DNA of 64,000 nucleotides from Gordonia amarae NBRC 15530 (lineage in GTDB: Bacteria; Actinomycetota; Actinomycetes; Mycobacteriales; Mycobacteriaceae), in the NCBI RefSeq assembly GCF_000241345.1, contig NZ_BAED01000028.1, positions 23,166 through 87,165 on the forward strand. The letters run 5' to 3'. The notes under the pieces are model-generated. The model was given only the letters and a program-made list of their open reading frames with translations, did not search any database and was not told where the DNA came from. The position numbers were made by a program, and so were the translations under genes. Of the stretch, positions 10,484 through 19,376 are shown one piece after another; position 1 is the stretch's first letter, and each line of letters opens with the position of its first letter.

Positions 10484-13400
10484 ATGCGTATCTCGCACAA
10501 GAATCGTGCCCGCCTGATCGCCGCAGCCGCCGGCGTCAGCCTGTTCCTCAATCCCGGCCAGGCCGCCGCGGACGACGACACCGGCTCGGGTACGGGCTCC
10601 GGCGCGTCGTCCCATTCGGACTCCAGTGGCGGCACGAACACGTCGGGCGGGAATTCCGCGTCAGGGGATTCCCAGTCGACGAGTTCGCCTGGTGACTCGA
10701 ACCCGGCAGGCAACTCCGGCACCACAGGCGGTGCGGGCGGGTCTGATGTCACAGGCGGCCCGGACTCCACAGGCGGCACCGACAACACCGCATCCGACGC
10801 CGGGCCCTCCGATGACACCGACTCCGGCAGCGGCTCAAGCCCGGACAGCACCGGCACCTCAGGTAACACCACACCGGCCGACACCGACACCACCCCGTCA
10901 GACACCACACCCGCCGACGCCGTTCCGTCCGGCAACGAAACAGCAGGCACCACAAGACCACCCACCGAAACCGACCACACCGAACCGCCGGCACCCGCCG
11001 ACACCACAGTCACCCCCGACACCACCAACACATGGACCGAACCGACCAACACCCCGACCGCACCCACCACCACGGGCGACACCACCCCGACGACTTCCAC
11101 TGCGGAGAGCACCAGCCCGGACGCCACCGGCACAGCCGACACCGACACCACACCACCCATCGGTGACGCCGAGACACCGGGCGACAACTCCGGTCCCTCC
11201 GAACCCGATCCGACCACACTGCGCCCCCTCGGCTTCACCGCCCCGGCCTTCGCCGAGGAACCCGAAACCACCGGTGAACCCGAAACCTTCAGCAACGCGG
11301 TCTTCTTCGCCCCACCACCGGCGACCACACCGCCGGCAGCACCGGCCCCTGCCACCCCGCTGACCACCCTGCTCACCTTCTTCGGCATCCCCCCTGTCGG
11401 CGGCCCAACCGCCCCCACAGCCCTCACCACCCCCGCACCCTGGACCCTGCTCTGGTGGATCCAGCGCACCCAATCCCTCCTCAACAACCAAACCCCCACC
11501 GCCACCTCGGTTCTCGACCCTGTGACCGACGGCTACACTATCAGCCTCACCACTGACGATGCCGATGGCGATCCTGTGGCCACCACCGTGTACCACCAAC
11601 CCACCCACGGTACGGTAGTCAAGAACAGCGACGGCGCCTTCACCTACACCCGCGACCAGAACAGCAGTGCGGCAGACCAATTCACCATCAAAGTCTCAGA
11701 CAACGGCCCCCACCTGCATGGTCTGGCCACAGTTATCGGCCTGTTCACCGGCCACGATCCGCACTCGACGTACGTCACCGTCAATATCCCCGAGGGCACT
11801 GCCGCACCCGCCAACAGCGCACCGGTGATCGACGCGATCGACTACAGCCCTCAGGGCAGTGATGGCGTCATCACCGGAACCACCACCGCGACAGACCACG
11901 ACGGCGACACCGTCACGTATACCTACACGTGGGACACCACCAAGGGTGCCATCGACTACGACACCGGCACCGGTGCCTTCACTTTCACCCCCACGTACAC
12001 GGCCCGGCATGCCGCGGCGTCTGACAACGCCACCCCCGGCGACAAAGCCCTCACCGTCACGGTCAACGCATCAGACGGAACCCTCAGCGACACCGAGAAC
12101 TTCACCCTCGACATCCTCGCGGCGAACGAATCCGTCGCGAGCAACGCACCGACGTCGCCACTGGGCACCATCGACCGCGATATGAATGCCGCAACCTACG
12201 GCAACACCACAGGGTCACTGTCCGGTATCGCCACCGACGCCGACAACGACACCCTCGCCTACTCGGTGACCACGCAAGGGGCGAACGGAACCGTCACCAT
12301 CGTCGGCGACAGCTTCACCTACACCCCTGACAGCGCCAACCGGGCCTTCACCGACACGTTCACCGTCACCGTCGACGACGGGCACGGCAGCACCACCGAC
12401 GTCACCATCACCGTCGACACCGTGCCCATGTACTACCACCACATCGACCCCACCAACCAGTTCTGGGATCCGTCGGACGCGGGCTTCCTCACCACGATCC
12501 CCGCCATCGTCAACCCCACCGGAGTTGTCGACTACCACGTCGACGAGACGGGCAACATCATCGTCAACAACACCGGTTCCGACCCGATCATGCTGTGGTC
12601 CATCACCAATGACGAGGTCACCGCCCTCAATGCCGGAGGACCCGCCACGTTCGAGGCGCTCGTCATCGCATCGGGTTCGTCCGCGACGATTCCGCCGCGC
12701 GCCGGCAGCACCCCGTTCATTTGGGACCAGATCATCCTTCTGCAGGCTCCCCGAGGAGCTGAACCCATTTTGCTCGGCCAGATCGTCCTCAATGACGGGA
12801 CTATCCTCTCCGACGACGGTATCCCGCAAACCCCGGTGGAGGTGACTGTCACCCCCGGAAGCAACGGTGCGGTCAACGGAGTGGTGAACGGGCACCAGGC
12901 CGGAACCACCTATTCGGTGCAGGGCGGCACACCCACCGGCGGCGGCTACCTCACTCCTGACGGCGGAACCGTCGTCTTCGATAATTCATCGGGAACCTTC
13001 GTGTTCACTCCGGAAGGCGAAGACCAGTATTGGGCGGGCGGAGGTGGCCCTACCACCCAGGCGTTCGTCATCCTCGCCGACGACGGCGTGAACCCGCCCC
13101 GAGCCATCGCCGTCACCGTACCAATCGACCCGATCGACCTGGTCGTCATCGACATGACAGGCCTGAACTCAACGGATTCACCGCGCTATTCCTACGGCGT
13201 ATCCGACACCTCGGGCACCCCGATATTGACTGTTGTGGACCGGACCACTGCGCAAAGCCACGCCATCGCACTGCCGTCCGGGCATGACAACACTTCGACG
13301 GTCACCTTCAGTGCGGACGGTGGTTACGCCCACATCACCAACTCGGGCGGTTCGACGGTCAGCGTCATCGACCTGACCACGAACCAGGTCATCGGCACCT

Positions 13401-14704
13401 ACATCGTCACCGACAACGGCGACGGCACCAAGTCCCTGGCGTGGACCGGCGGCACCCCCTCCGGTTTTGTGATGGCAAGCTTCGTCGATAACGGCCCGAT
13501 CACCGGAGCCGATTTCAGCATTGGAGCCGAGGGCGATCAGGCGATCATCGTGGCCACCCAAACGGACGGTACTTACACCGTGTACCTTGCTGATTCGCGG
13601 ACCGGTGACCGAACTGCCCTGTCAACCGCCAATCCCCAGAACGGAACCGGAACGCCCACGGTCACCTTTATCGGCAGCACCGGGATCGCGCTGCTCGCCG
13701 ATGGAACAACGGTCACCTCCATCTCCGTCACCGACTTCGCTGTTCTCCAGCAAACCGTTGTCGGTGGCGATCTGGCGTTCGACTGGGTTGTGAATCCGAA
13801 CAGTCAGTTCGCCTACGGCGTCACTGCCGACCCAACCAGCCCGGTGACGTCCGTTACCGTCGTTGAGCTCACCACCGGAACCATCACGGAGATCGCGGTT
13901 CCACCGACCTCGGCGTACGCCATCGACGCCAACGGTTCTGCGCTGTACACCTATGTACTCGACCCGTTCACGTTCTCCACGCAGGTCACCCGGACCCCGT
14001 TCGGCGATGCGGGGAATGCAATCAGCGTCACCGTGCCCGGTGCGGTTGCTGGCAACGTTCCCGAACTGTCGTGGTCGTCCTTCGATGATGCCGGGAACTA
14101 CTACCTGACCACTGTCGATGTGAGCGTCGTCGCGGGCGTTCCCACTCTCGGTGCCGTCAAGGTTCACGTCTTCGATCAGGCGATGAACGAGATCGACACG
14201 ATCGTCACCGACGTACCGTCCGGCCAGGTGGCAGCTATGACCTCTGTTGCCGACGGCACCGTCTACCTCATGGTCGCGGATCCCGGCAGCGCCCAGAACA
14301 CGTACACGATCCACCGTGTAAGTGCCGATGGGTCGGTTGACGACCTCGCCGACGGTGTCGGCTGGGTGACCGCCGATCAGCAGCACATGTTTGTGCTCCG
14401 GACCAACGACGGCTCAGGATACAACACATTCAGCGTTCTCGACCTGACCACGGACACACAATCCGCACCGATCAGCGTCAGTACGAGTTACGACGGAGAG
14501 TTCCGGGTTTTCGAAGGCAAGTACCTCGCGATCGCCTATCACGCCGGCAGCAATGTGTACGTCCACATCCTCGATGTCGACGGGAACGCGACAGATTTCG
14601 TGATCGGCGCCGACGACTTCGAGGGCCTCATCTATCTCGACGATCAGTTCTCCGTGATCACCTCCGGCGGCGGCTACACCCAGGCCACACTGATCCGGGC
14701 ATAG
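10484..14704 (+). CDS. Secreted Ig-like/VCBS-repeat surface protein with Thr/Pro-rich stalk
   Basis: The best start is ATG 10484, with GGAG six bases upstream and a good signal peptide directly behind it (MRISHKNRAR, a hydrophobic core, then AAA before DDDTGSG at about residue 29). The product has 1406 residues. Residues 30-260 are low complexity, rich in Thr, Ser, Pro, Gly and Asp. After a short hydrophobic section come several beta-sandwich repeats of cadherin/VCBS type with DADGD- and DHDGD-like calcium motifs (for example TDDADGDPVATTVYHQPTHG). The last 500 residues contain repeated VIDLTT-like blades suggesting a beta-propeller. No sortase motif or C-terminal anchor is seen. Similar proteins in mycobacteria are annotated only as Ig-like domain proteins. 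A surface or adhesion role is inferred. Confidence 0.75.
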   Translation: MRISHKNRARLIAAAAGVSLFLNPGQAAADDDTGSGTGSGASSHSDSSGGTNTSGGNSASGDSQSTSSPGDSNPAGNSGTTGGAGGSDVTGGPDSTGGTDNTASDAGPSDDTDSGSGSSPDSTGTSGNTTPADTDTTPSDTTPADAVPSGNETAGTTRPPTETDHTEPPAPADTTVTPDTTNTWTEPTNTPTAPTTTGDTTPTTSTAESTSPDATGTADTDTTPPIGDAETPGDNSGPSEPDPTTLRPLGFTAPAFAEEPETTGEPETFSNAVFFAPPPATTPPAAPAPATPLTTLLTFFGIPPVGGPTAPTALTTPAPWTLLWWIQRTQSLLNNQTPTATSVLDPVTDGYTISLTTDDADGDPVATTVYHQPTHGTVVKNSDGAFTYTRDQNSSAADQFTIKVSDNGPHLHGLATVIGLFTGHDPHSTYVTVNIPEGTAAPANSAPVIDAIDYSPQGSDGVITGTTTATDHDGDTVTYTYTWDTTKGAIDYDTGTGAFTFTPTYTARHAAASDNATPGDKALTVTVNASDGTLSDTENFTLDILAANESVASNAPTSPLGTIDRDMNAATYGNTTGSLSGIATDADNDTLAYSVTTQGANGTVTIVGDSFTYTPDSANRAFTDTFTVTVDDGHGSTTDVTITVDTVPMYYHHIDPTNQFWDPSDAGFLTTIPAIVNPTGVVDYHVDETGNIIVNNTGSDPIMLWSITNDEVTALNAGGPATFEALVIASGSSATIPPRAGSTPFIWDQIILLQAPRGAEPILLGQIVLNDGTILSDDGIPQTPVEVTVTPGSNGAVNGVVNGHQAGTTYSVQGGTPTGGGYLTPDGGTVVFDNSSGTFVFTPEGEDQYWAGGGGPTTQAFVILADDGVNPPRAIAVTVPIDPIDLVVIDMTGLNSTDSPRYSYGVSDTSGTPILTVVDRTTAQSHAIALPSGHDNTSTVTFSADGGYAHITNSGGSTVSVIDLTTNQVIGTYIVTDNGDGTKSLAWTGGTPSGFVMASFVDNGPITGADFSIGAEGDQAIIVATQTDGTYTVYLADSRTGDRTALSTANPQNGTGTPTVTFIGSTGIALLADGTTVTSISVTDFAVLQQTVVGGDLAFDWVVNPNSQFAYGVTADPTSPVTSVTVVELTTGTITEIAVPPTSAYAIDANGSALYTYVLDPFTFSTQVTRTPFGDAGNAISVTVPGAVAGNVPELSWSSFDDAGNYYLTTVDVSVVAGVPTLGAVKVHVFDQAMNEIDTIVTDVPSGQVAAMTSVADGTVYLMVADPGSAQNTYTIHRVSADGSVDDLADGVGWVTADQQHMFVLRTNDGSGYNTFSVLDLTTDTQSAPISVSTSYDGEFRVFEGKYLAIAYHAGSNVYVHILDVDGNATDFVIGADDFEGLIYLDDQFSVITSGGGYTQATLIRA

Positions 14705-15148
14705 TCCGACACCCTGGCAGTCACCTGAGCAACCCGTGCTCGCAGGTCGCAACGCCGATCCTGCGGGCGCGGGTTGTCCGGCCGTCCCGGACTGGACCGG
14801 CAGGATCATCGGAACGGTCACGGTCGTTAAGGCCGCCTGCCGGCGCACGGACCTGTTGGACCCGGCCAGGTGGCGGTCTACGTCCAGGCCCTGGCTATTG
14901 ACGGTGCAGTCACACAACGATGGCAGTCCGTTCTCGATCGTGTCGGTACTGAAATCGGCCTCACAATCACGTCAAAATCGCTGTCACGGTTGGTATTTCG
15001 CCTGAAGCGCCCGAGTCCTCGTCAACCACAGGTAGTTTGGCTGATTCGGGAAGGGATATTGGACACCGAAATGGCGGGATCGACCCAAACACTTCGCGAC
15101 GTTTGGCGTGGCGTGACACCCGTCGTCGCCAGCACCTGGAAAGCAATC

Positions 15149-15194
15149 TCCGACAAGCGGTAGTAATCACTCGTATGGCGACCGCATGGCCCGC
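15149..15194 (+). repeat. Upstream diverged copy of the narG leader (46 bp)
   Basis: These 46 bases match 15641-15686 at 40 positions without gaps. Both contain TCCGACAA, CGGTAGTAATC, CTCGTA and CATGGCCCGC. Similarity ends at the third codon after the ATG. The ribosome-site part of this copy is altered, so it looks like a decayed duplicate. Confidence 0.8.
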
Positions 15195-15287
15195 GTGGTT
15201 GATCTCGTGGTCGTCACAACGGGCACGACCGCCTATAGGCGCCCAGACGGGATCGCCGTGGTGCCACTCGCACTCCTCGGCCCATGA
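15186..15287 (+). pseudogene. Relic of the C-terminus of a DUF4143-type (COG1373) ATPase
   Basis: The frame from ATG 15186 encodes 33 residues containing VVVTTGTTAYRRPDG and ending in AVVPLALLGP before a TGA. This resembles the conserved tail of actinobacterial AAA ATPases with a DUF4143 domain. No nucleotide-binding part is found upstream, so only the 3' end survives. The ATG and first codons belong to the duplicated narG leader, so the relic appears to have been joined to that leader by recombination. The family match is from memory of the tail sequence. Confidence 0.5.
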
Positions 15288-15541
15288 CCCGAGGATGGAT
15301 CACTCGCTCAGCTCAGAAGGCATCGCCAACCCACACACATGCTGCAGGATCTGGATTCCGGAGCTGACAGCGTCGATCTCGTCCCGATCGCGGACAGAGG
15401 AGACGCGACCCCTCAATTGTGTCGGGAACGAAATACACCTCACAGACGCGTCTAAATAGATGTGAAATACGAGTCTTCCCTACCAATTTTCTGGGCAACG
15501 CTCGAGATTTCGCCGATCCATAGGGTGAAAGGTAGGACCAA

Positions 15542-15552
15542 TTCGGGACTTT
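15542..15552 (+). promoter_or_regulatory. Possible DosR half-site upstream of narG
   Basis: TTCGGGACTTT matches the left half of the DosR dormancy box (TTSGGGACTWW) at all 11 positions. The right half is poor, about 14 of 20 over the whole box. It lies 125 bases before narG. Hypoxic control of nitrate respiration would be sensible, but one half-site is weak evidence. Confidence 0.3.
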
Positions 15553-15640
15553 TGCCACTGTGCCTGACGCGTGCAGGCAGAGACTACTGGCATGCAGTTC
15601 ACCGCAACCACTCTCACGAGGCCGAACCCGGATAACGGTG

Positions 15641-15686
15641 TCCGACAAACGGTAGTAATCGCTCGTAGGGTGAGCCCATGGCCCGC
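15641..15686 (+). repeat. narG leader copy overlapping the narG start
   Basis: This is the downstream member of the 46-bp repeat pair. It contains the narG ribosome site (AGGGTGA), the ATG at 15678 and the first three codons. It is the functional copy, because the intact narG frame follows it. Confidence 0.8.
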
Positions 15687-18600
15687 TCATCTGATGTTCA
15701 GGGGAAGGCCGCGACGGCACTCCTCGACCTCGGCCGGTTCTTCACGCGCTGGGACGAATCCGACGACGCACGCGCCGTGTTCCGCGAAGGCGGCCGCGCC
15801 GGTGACGTGTTCTACCGCGACCGGTGGAGCCACGACAAGATCGTCCGGTCCACGCACGGCGTCAACTGCACCGGCTCGTGTTCGTGGAAGGTGTACGTCA
15901 AGGACGGCATCATCACCTGGGAGACCCAGGAAACCGACTACCCGTCGGTGGGCCCGGACCGGCCCGAATACGAGCCGCGCGGCTGCCCGCGCGGTGCGGC
16001 GTTCTCCTGGTACACCTACTCACCCACCCGTGTCCGGTACCCGTACGCCCGTGGCGTTCTCGTGGAGATGTTCCGCGAAGCCAAAGCGCGACTGGGTGAT
16101 TCGGTACTCGCCTGGGCCGATGTCGTCGGCGATCCGTTGCGCAGGCGCGCCTACCAGCAGGCCCGCGGCAAGGGTGGCCTGGTACGGGTGAGCTGGGAGG
16201 AGGCGATCGACATCGCCGCCGCCGCGCACGTGCACACCATCAAGACCTATGGCCCCGATCGCTGTTCCGGATTCTCCCCCATTCCCGCGATGTCGATGGT
16301 GTCCCATTGTGTGGGAACCCGATTCATCCAGCTCATCGGCGGGGTCATGACCTCGTTCTACGACTGGTATGCCGACCTGCCCGTGGCCAGCCCGCAGGTG
16401 TTCGGCGATCAGACCGACGTCCCCGAGTCCGGCGACTGGTGGGATGCCACGTATCTGATGATGTGGGGGTCCAACGTTCCGGTCACCCGCACCCCGGACG
16501 CGCACTGGATGGCCGAGGTCCGCTACCGCGGCACCAAGGTGGTCACCGTCAGCCCGGACTATGCCGACAACACCAAGTTCGCCGACGAATGGCTGCCCGC
16601 CCAGGCAGGGACCGACGCCGCCCTCGCGATGGCGATGGGGCACGTGATCCTCAAGGAATTCTTCGTCGACGCCCGCACCGAGTTCTTCGACAAGTATGTG
16701 CGCACCTACACCGATCTGCCGTTCCTGATCCACCTCGACGAACACGACTCCGGTTATGTGCCTGGCAAATTCGTGACCGTCGACGACCTGGGCGAGGAGG
16801 GTGACGACGCCGCGTGGCGGACGGTGCTGCTCGACGAGGCCACCGGCGAGACCGTGATCCCCAACGGCTCCATGGGTTTCCGCTATTCCGACGACGGCAA
16901 CGGCAAGTGGAACCTCGATCTCGAAGGGGTGACGCCGGCGCTCACGCTGTACGAGCGGGACGGTGCCGAACGTGTTCCGGTGTCGTTCGCCGCCTTCGAC
17001 ACCCCAGACGGCAGCGGCGTGGTCACCTCCCGCGGGGTGCCCGCCGTCCGCGTCGGCGGACGGCTGGTCACCACCGTCTTCGACCTGATGCTTGCCCAGT
17101 ACGGCGTCGCCCGCGACGGCCTGCCCGGGCGGTGGCCCACCGGCTACGACGACGCGAACGCGCCCTACACCCCGGCCTGGCAGGCGGAGATCACCAGCGT
17201 CCCCGCCGAGGCCGCTATCCGGGTGGCCCGCGAGTTCGCACAGAACGCCGTCGACTCCGACGGCCGGTCGATGATCATCATGGGCGCCGGCATCTGCCAG
17301 TGGTTCCACGGCGACGCCACCTATCGCGCCATCCTCACCCTGTTGCTCCTCACCGGCTGCATGGGCCGCAACGGCGGCGGCTGGGCCCACTATGTGGGGC
17401 AGGAGAAGTGCCGGCCCATCACCGGCTGGATCTCGCTGGCCAACGCGCTGGACTGGTCGCGGCCACCGCGCACCATGACCGGTACGTCGTACTGGTACAT
17501 GCACACCGGGCAGTGGCGCAACGACGGCTACTCCACCGCCTCGCTCGCCTCTCCCTTGGCGACGGGTGCGCTCGGCGACCGGCACACCGCCGACGCGATC
17601 GCCCAGTCGGCACGGCTGGGCTGGATGCCGTTCTACCCGCAGTTCAGCAGCAACCCCCTCGACGTCGCCGACGAGGCCACCGCAGCCGTCGACACCGGTG
17701 CCGCCGACAACCCGGCCGCCTATGTCGCCTCCCGGCTGCAGGACGGGACGCTGACGCCCGCAATCAGTGACGTCGACGCCCCGGAGAACTGGCCGCGCAC
17801 CCTGGTGCTGTGGCGGTCCAATCTGCTCGGCTCGTCGGCCAAGGGCAACGAGTATTTCCTGCGGACGCTGCTCGGTACCCACCACAACGTGCTCGGGACC
17901 GAGAACCCGAACGCCCCGCGGCCCACCGACGTGGCCTGGCACGAGTATCCGCCCGAGGGCAAGCTCGATCTGCTGCTGTCGGCGGATTTCCGGATGACCT
18001 CGACCACTCTGCTCTCGGATGTGGTGCTGCCCGCGGCCACCTGGTATGAGAAGCACGACCTGTCGTCGACCGATATGCACCCGTATGTGCACGCCTTCTC
18101 CCCCGCCATCGACCCGCCGTGGGAGGCGAAGTCCGACTTCGACCTGTTCCACAAACTGGCGCAGCGCCTTTCGGAGCTGTCCGGCAAGCATCTGGGGGTG
18201 CGTAAGGACCTGGTGAGCGTGCCGGTGCAGCACGACACCCCCGGCGAGATGGCGCAGCCACACGGCCGGGTCCTGGACTGGCAGGGCGGTGCCCACCCGG
18301 TGCGGCCCGGCAAGAACGCCCCGAACTTCGTGGTGGCCGAACGTGATTACACCGCGATCGCCGACAAGCTGGCCGCCGTCGGGCCGCTCGCCGACAAACT
18401 CGGTTTCACCGTCAAGAACGTCACCTTCGACCTCAAAGAGCAGACCGAGAAGCTCGCCAAGGCGAACGGGGTGATGCTCGGCGGCGCCGCCGACGGCCGG
18501 CCCGCCATCGACACCGACGCCAAACTCGCCGAGGCGATCCTGACGCTGTCGGGCACCACCAACGGCGAACTCGCCGTGCAGGGTTTTCGCACCCTGCAGA

Positions 18601-19376
18601 AACGTGTCGGATTCCTGCTCGAGGACCTCGCGCGCGGATCGGAGGAGAAGCGGATCACCTTCGCCGACACCCAGCGCGCGCCGGTACCCGTCATCACCTC
18701 CCCCGAATGGTCCGGGTCGGAGACCGGCGGACGACGCTACGCCCCGTTCACGGTGAACATCGAACGGCTCAAACCCTTTCACACCCTCACCGGCCGCATG
18801 CATTTCTACCTCGATCACGACTGGATGATCGACGTCGGCGAATCGCTGCCCACCTACCGCCCGCCCCTGGACATGCACAAGCTGTTCGCCGAACCCACAC
18901 TGGGACCGGATGGGGCACAACAGATCACGGTCCGCTACCTGACCCCGCACTCCAAATGGTCGATCCATTCGGAATATCAGGACAACCTGTTCATGCTGTC
19001 GCTCTCCCGGGGCGGCCCCACCGCGTGGATGAGTCCGGACGACGCCGCCGCCATCGACGTCGCCGACAACGACTGGATCGAATGCACCAACGCCAACGGG
19101 GTGCTGGTGTGCCGGGCCGTGGTCAGCCACCGGATGCCCCAAGGCGTTGTGTACGTGCATCACGCACAGGAACGCACCATCGACGTGCCCAAGTCCGAGG
19201 CCACCGGCAGGCGTGGCGGCATCCACAATTCGGTGACCCGGCTGCTGGTCAAACCCACCCACCTCATCGGCGGTTACGCCCAGCTCTCGTACGCGTTCAA
19301 CTATCTCGGACCCACCGGCAATCAGCGCGACATGGTGTCGACAATCCGCAAACGCAACCAGGAGGTGACCTACTGA
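15678..19376 (+). CDS. narG: Respiratory nitrate reductase alpha subunit NarG
   Basis: The 1232-residue length is normal for NarG. The N-terminal FS0 cluster ligands are H60, C64, C68 and C103 (HGVNCTGSCSW and EPRGCPRGA). The molybdenum-ligand aspartate lies in TSFYDWYADLP, followed by DQTDVPESGDWW. The C-terminal molybdopterin-guanine dinucleotide binding region is also recognisable. It is the catalytic subunit reducing nitrate to nitrite on the cytoplasmic face of the membrane. ATG 15678 has AGGGTGA upstream, and the stop overlaps the narH start. It heads a narGHJI-narK operon. Confidence 0.98.
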   Translation: MARSSDVQGKAATALLDLGRFFTRWDESDDARAVFREGGRAGDVFYRDRWSHDKIVRSTHGVNCTGSCSWKVYVKDGIITWETQETDYPSVGPDRPEYEPRGCPRGAAFSWYTYSPTRVRYPYARGVLVEMFREAKARLGDSVLAWADVVGDPLRRRAYQQARGKGGLVRVSWEEAIDIAAAAHVHTIKTYGPDRCSGFSPIPAMSMVSHCVGTRFIQLIGGVMTSFYDWYADLPVASPQVFGDQTDVPESGDWWDATYLMMWGSNVPVTRTPDAHWMAEVRYRGTKVVTVSPDYADNTKFADEWLPAQAGTDAALAMAMGHVILKEFFVDARTEFFDKYVRTYTDLPFLIHLDEHDSGYVPGKFVTVDDLGEEGDDAAWRTVLLDEATGETVIPNGSMGFRYSDDGNGKWNLDLEGVTPALTLYERDGAERVPVSFAAFDTPDGSGVVTSRGVPAVRVGGRLVTTVFDLMLAQYGVARDGLPGRWPTGYDDANAPYTPAWQAEITSVPAEAAIRVAREFAQNAVDSDGRSMIIMGAGICQWFHGDATYRAILTLLLLTGCMGRNGGGWAHYVGQEKCRPITGWISLANALDWSRPPRTMTGTSYWYMHTGQWRNDGYSTASLASPLATGALGDRHTADAIAQSARLGWMPFYPQFSSNPLDVADEATAAVDTGAADNPAAYVASRLQDGTLTPAISDVDAPENWPRTLVLWRSNLLGSSAKGNEYFLRTLLGTHHNVLGTENPNAPRPTDVAWHEYPPEGKLDLLLSADFRMTSTTLLSDVVLPAATWYEKHDLSSTDMHPYVHAFSPAIDPPWEAKSDFDLFHKLAQRLSELSGKHLGVRKDLVSVPVQHDTPGEMAQPHGRVLDWQGGAHPVRPGKNAPNFVVAERDYTAIADKLAAVGPLADKLGFTVKNVTFDLKEQTEKLAKANGVMLGGAADGRPAIDTDAKLAEAILTLSGTTNGELAVQGFRTLQKRVGFLLEDLARGSEEKRITFADTQRAPVPVITSPEWSGSETGGRRYAPFTVNIERLKPFHTLTGRMHFYLDHDWMIDVGESLPTYRPPLDMHKLFAEPTLGPDGAQQITVRYLTPHSKWSIHSEYQDNLFMLSLSRGGPTAWMSPDDAAAIDVADNDWIECTNANGVLVCRAVVSHRMPQGVVYVHHAQERTIDVPKSEATGRRGGIHNSVTRLLVKPTHLIGGYAQLSYAFNYLGPTGNQRDMVSTIRKRNQEVTY

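Larger units (their letters stand above)
14705..15677 (+). other. Gene-poor stretch between the surface protein and narG
   Basis: I see no convincing intact gene here. Short open frames lack good ribosome sites and recognisable motifs. The base composition becomes less GC-rich toward 15500. It holds an ATPase-tail relic (15186-15287), two copies of a 46-bp narG-leader repeat and a possible DosR half-site, described separately. It probably serves as the narG promoter region plus decayed DNA. Confidence 0.6.

Noticed and set aside
14780..14810. Weak GTCCGG/CCGGAC hairpin after the surface protein gene
   Set aside because: Six-base stem without a T run and common in GC-rich sequence; not strong enough to call a terminator.
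14736..15459. Three short plus-strand frames downstream of the surface protein
   Set aside because: No good ribosome sites, no recognisable families, and composition of non-coding DNA.
16020..19262. 1080-residue minus-strand frame inside narG
   Set aside because: It is the mirror of the NarG coding frame with no domain content.
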